From NCBI GenBank assembly GCA_002415485.1, contig DHYU01000056.1, positions 1 through 6,263 on the forward strand: DNA of 6,263 nucleotides, read 5' to 3'. Below the pieces are notes generated by a model that saw only the letters and a program-made list of their open reading frames with translations, ran no database searches and was not told the origin of the DNA. Source of the stretch: Proteobacteria bacterium UBA5122. GTDB lineage: Bacteria > Pseudomonadota > Gammaproteobacteria > Tenderiales > Tenderiaceae. Shown piece by piece: positions 5,602 to 6,263 of the stretch. A program made the position numbers and the translations under genes. Position 1 is the first letter of the stretch, and every line of letters starts with the position of its first letter.

Positions 5602-6009
5602 TTATGCAAGACCATACTCTTTTGCAAACTCAGGTGTGGCTCCCACCATTGTATAAACATCTACCAACAGCCCATTCGGATCTTCCACCATAAAGTGCCG
5701 TTGCCCCCACTCCTCGTCACAGAGCTCTATGATCACCGGTAGTTTAAGGTCGAGCGCCTTCTTATAAGCCACATCTACATCATCCATCTCAACCGTCACA
5801 ACTACCCCTTGCGGTATCTTTTGATGCCCCTTGGGCACACTTGGGTGATTAATATCAACAAAGGCAATCTGAACAGATTCGTTATTGGGACTTTGCAATT
5901 GAATGTACCAGTCGATTTCAAATATCACCTCAAATCCCAGTAATGAGATGTAAAACTCCTTTGACTCAACAAGATTTCGTGAACAAATATCTGGAAACAA
6001 ACTTTTCAT
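5602..6009 (-). CDS. VOC-family (glyoxalase / bleomycin-resistance-like) protein
   Basis: Cytosolic 135-residue protein of the vicinal oxygen chelate fold. The paired beta-alpha-beta-beta-beta modules are visible: NLVESKEFYISLLGFEV (12-28) in the first, and the second ending in HFMVEDPNGLLVDVYT (105-120), the usual FxxxDPxGxxxxxx signature. The metal-ligand positions look degenerate. The first strand (LFPDICSRN) has no His or Gln, and the final strand has Asp117 where enzymes usually have Glu. It may therefore bind or sequester a ligand, as bleomycin-resistance proteins do, rather than catalyse a metal-dependent reaction. AAGGAGA (6022-6016) sits six bases before ATG. It is the first gene of a presumed operon with the merR-like gene 66 bases downstream. 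This suggests a resistance or detoxification role toward the regulator's ligand (inference). Confidence 0.88.
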   Translation of the reverse strand: MKSLFPDICSRNLVESKEFYISLLGFEVIFEIDWYIQLQSPNNESVQIAFVDINHPSVPKGHQKIPQGVVVTVEMDDVDVAYKKALDLKLPVIIELCDEEWGQRHFMVEDPNGLLVDVYTMVGATPEFAKEYGLA

Positions 6010-6044
6010 CTTGATTCTCCTTCAGCCGTGTTTTACGAGACACA

Positions 6045-6075
6045 ACTGTAAGAACTCCTGTAATGGGAGAGTCAA
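6045..6075 (-). promoter_or_regulatory. MerR-type promoter/operator with 19-bp spacer for the VOC-merR operon
   Basis: On the minus strand, TTGACT (6075-6070, 5/6 consensus) is separated by exactly 19 bp from TACAGT (6050-6045). The spacer carries a dyad, CTCC (6069-6066) ... GGAG (6058-6055). A 19-bp rather than 17-bp spacer with a dyad inside it is the defining geometry of MerR-activated promoters. From memory, the TTGACTCTCC...GGAG...TTACA layout closely resembles the BmrR-controlled bmr promoter. Transcription would start near 6038, giving a ~30-base leader with the VOC ribosome-binding site. The encoded MerR-family protein is the obvious ligand. Confidence 0.82.
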
Positions 6076-6111
6076 GTTTTGGGAAGTTGATGAGATTCGT
6101 GCTAAACATGG

Positions 6112-6143
6112 GATTATCGATGTAATACAACAGATCGATAATC
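6112..6143. repeat. Perfect 10-bp inverted repeat
   Basis: GATTATCGAT (6112-6121) and ATCGATAATC (6134-6143) are perfect complements around a 12-base loop. It lies ~37 bases upstream of the VOC-merR promoter. No T-tract follows on either strand, so it is not a standard terminator. A binding site for another regulator or a cruciform/mobile-element end are possible; its role is unknown. Confidence 0.6.
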
Positions 6144-6166
6144 AAGGCGTGTTTTGGCGCAAGGGC

Positions 6167-6207
6167 TAAATTAACAGCCGCATTGAATTATCGCGGCCGT
6201 TAAATTA
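6167..6207. repeat. 15-bp imperfect inverted repeat
   Basis: The arms TAAATTAACAGCCGC (6167-6181) and GCGGCCGTTAAATTA (6193-6207) pair at 13 of 15 positions around an 11-base loop. It is followed by A- and T-rich sequence to the window edge. It could be a terminator of a gene beyond the right edge, but the T-tract is missing on the minus strand and A-rich on the plus strand. Nothing else in 6076-6263 looks coding. Confidence 0.55.
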
Positions 6208-6263
6208 AAAAATATATATAAATCAATATATTGTGATTATATATCCAGGTTTGAGACCGACAG

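Noticed and set aside
6169..6205. Integron attC site
   Set aside because: The right end GTTAAAT fits the GTTRRRY core, but the left AATTAAC misses RYYYAAC at one base and the site would be only ~37 bases, shorter than known attC sites. No integrase or second attC is seen.

Overview
The window suggests a chromosomal segment of a moderately AT-rich Gram-negative bacterium, most likely a gammaproteobacterium. This rests on the RAYT/REP family, the SLC13 permease with two TrkA-C domains (YfbS-like), and a Sec-exported coiled-coil protein. The host assignment is inference; no rRNA, tRNA or housekeeping marker is present.

Layout. The left edge (about 23-634) is a REP-associated tyrosine transposase (RAYT) unit. 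A Y1/HUH nuclease gene (70-552, +) is bracketed by two inverted REP hairpins, each carrying the GTAG-type foot. It is followed by the last ~32 codons and right end of a degraded IS3-family element (643-769). A minus-strand gene for an SLC13-type transporter with two internal TrkA-C domains follows (856-2631). At 2927-3261 the 3' part of the RAYT and its distal REP occur again, in the same orientation and 333/335 bases identical. This second copy lacks the 5' half of the gene (no HUH histidines) but keeps an intact 3' end. The first copy has the 5' half but carries a TGG-to-TGA nonsense change that removes the last 14 residues. The transporter therefore sits between two complementary, individually damaged RAYT copies.

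To the right, all genes are on the minus strand. One encodes an exported coiled-coil protein with a cysteine-containing C-terminal domain (3379-4362), followed by a hairpin. A 369-bp non-coding stretch with two hairpins comes next. Last is a two-gene operon of a VOC (glyoxalase/bleomycin-resistance-like) protein (5602-6009) and a BmrR-like MerR regulator with a GyrI-like ligand-binding domain (4732-5535). The operon has a textbook MerR-type promoter (TTGACT, 19-bp spacer containing a dyad, TACAGT) upstream of the VOC gene. I infer that the regulator controls its own operon in response to a small hydrophobic or cationic ligand, and that the VOC protein binds or modifies that ligand. The right edge (6076-6263) holds two strong inverted repeats and an AT-rich tail with no recognisable gene.

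I see no CRISPR array, toxin-antitoxin pair, phage gene or defence system. The most notable items are the split RAYT pair and the MerR/VOC operator.
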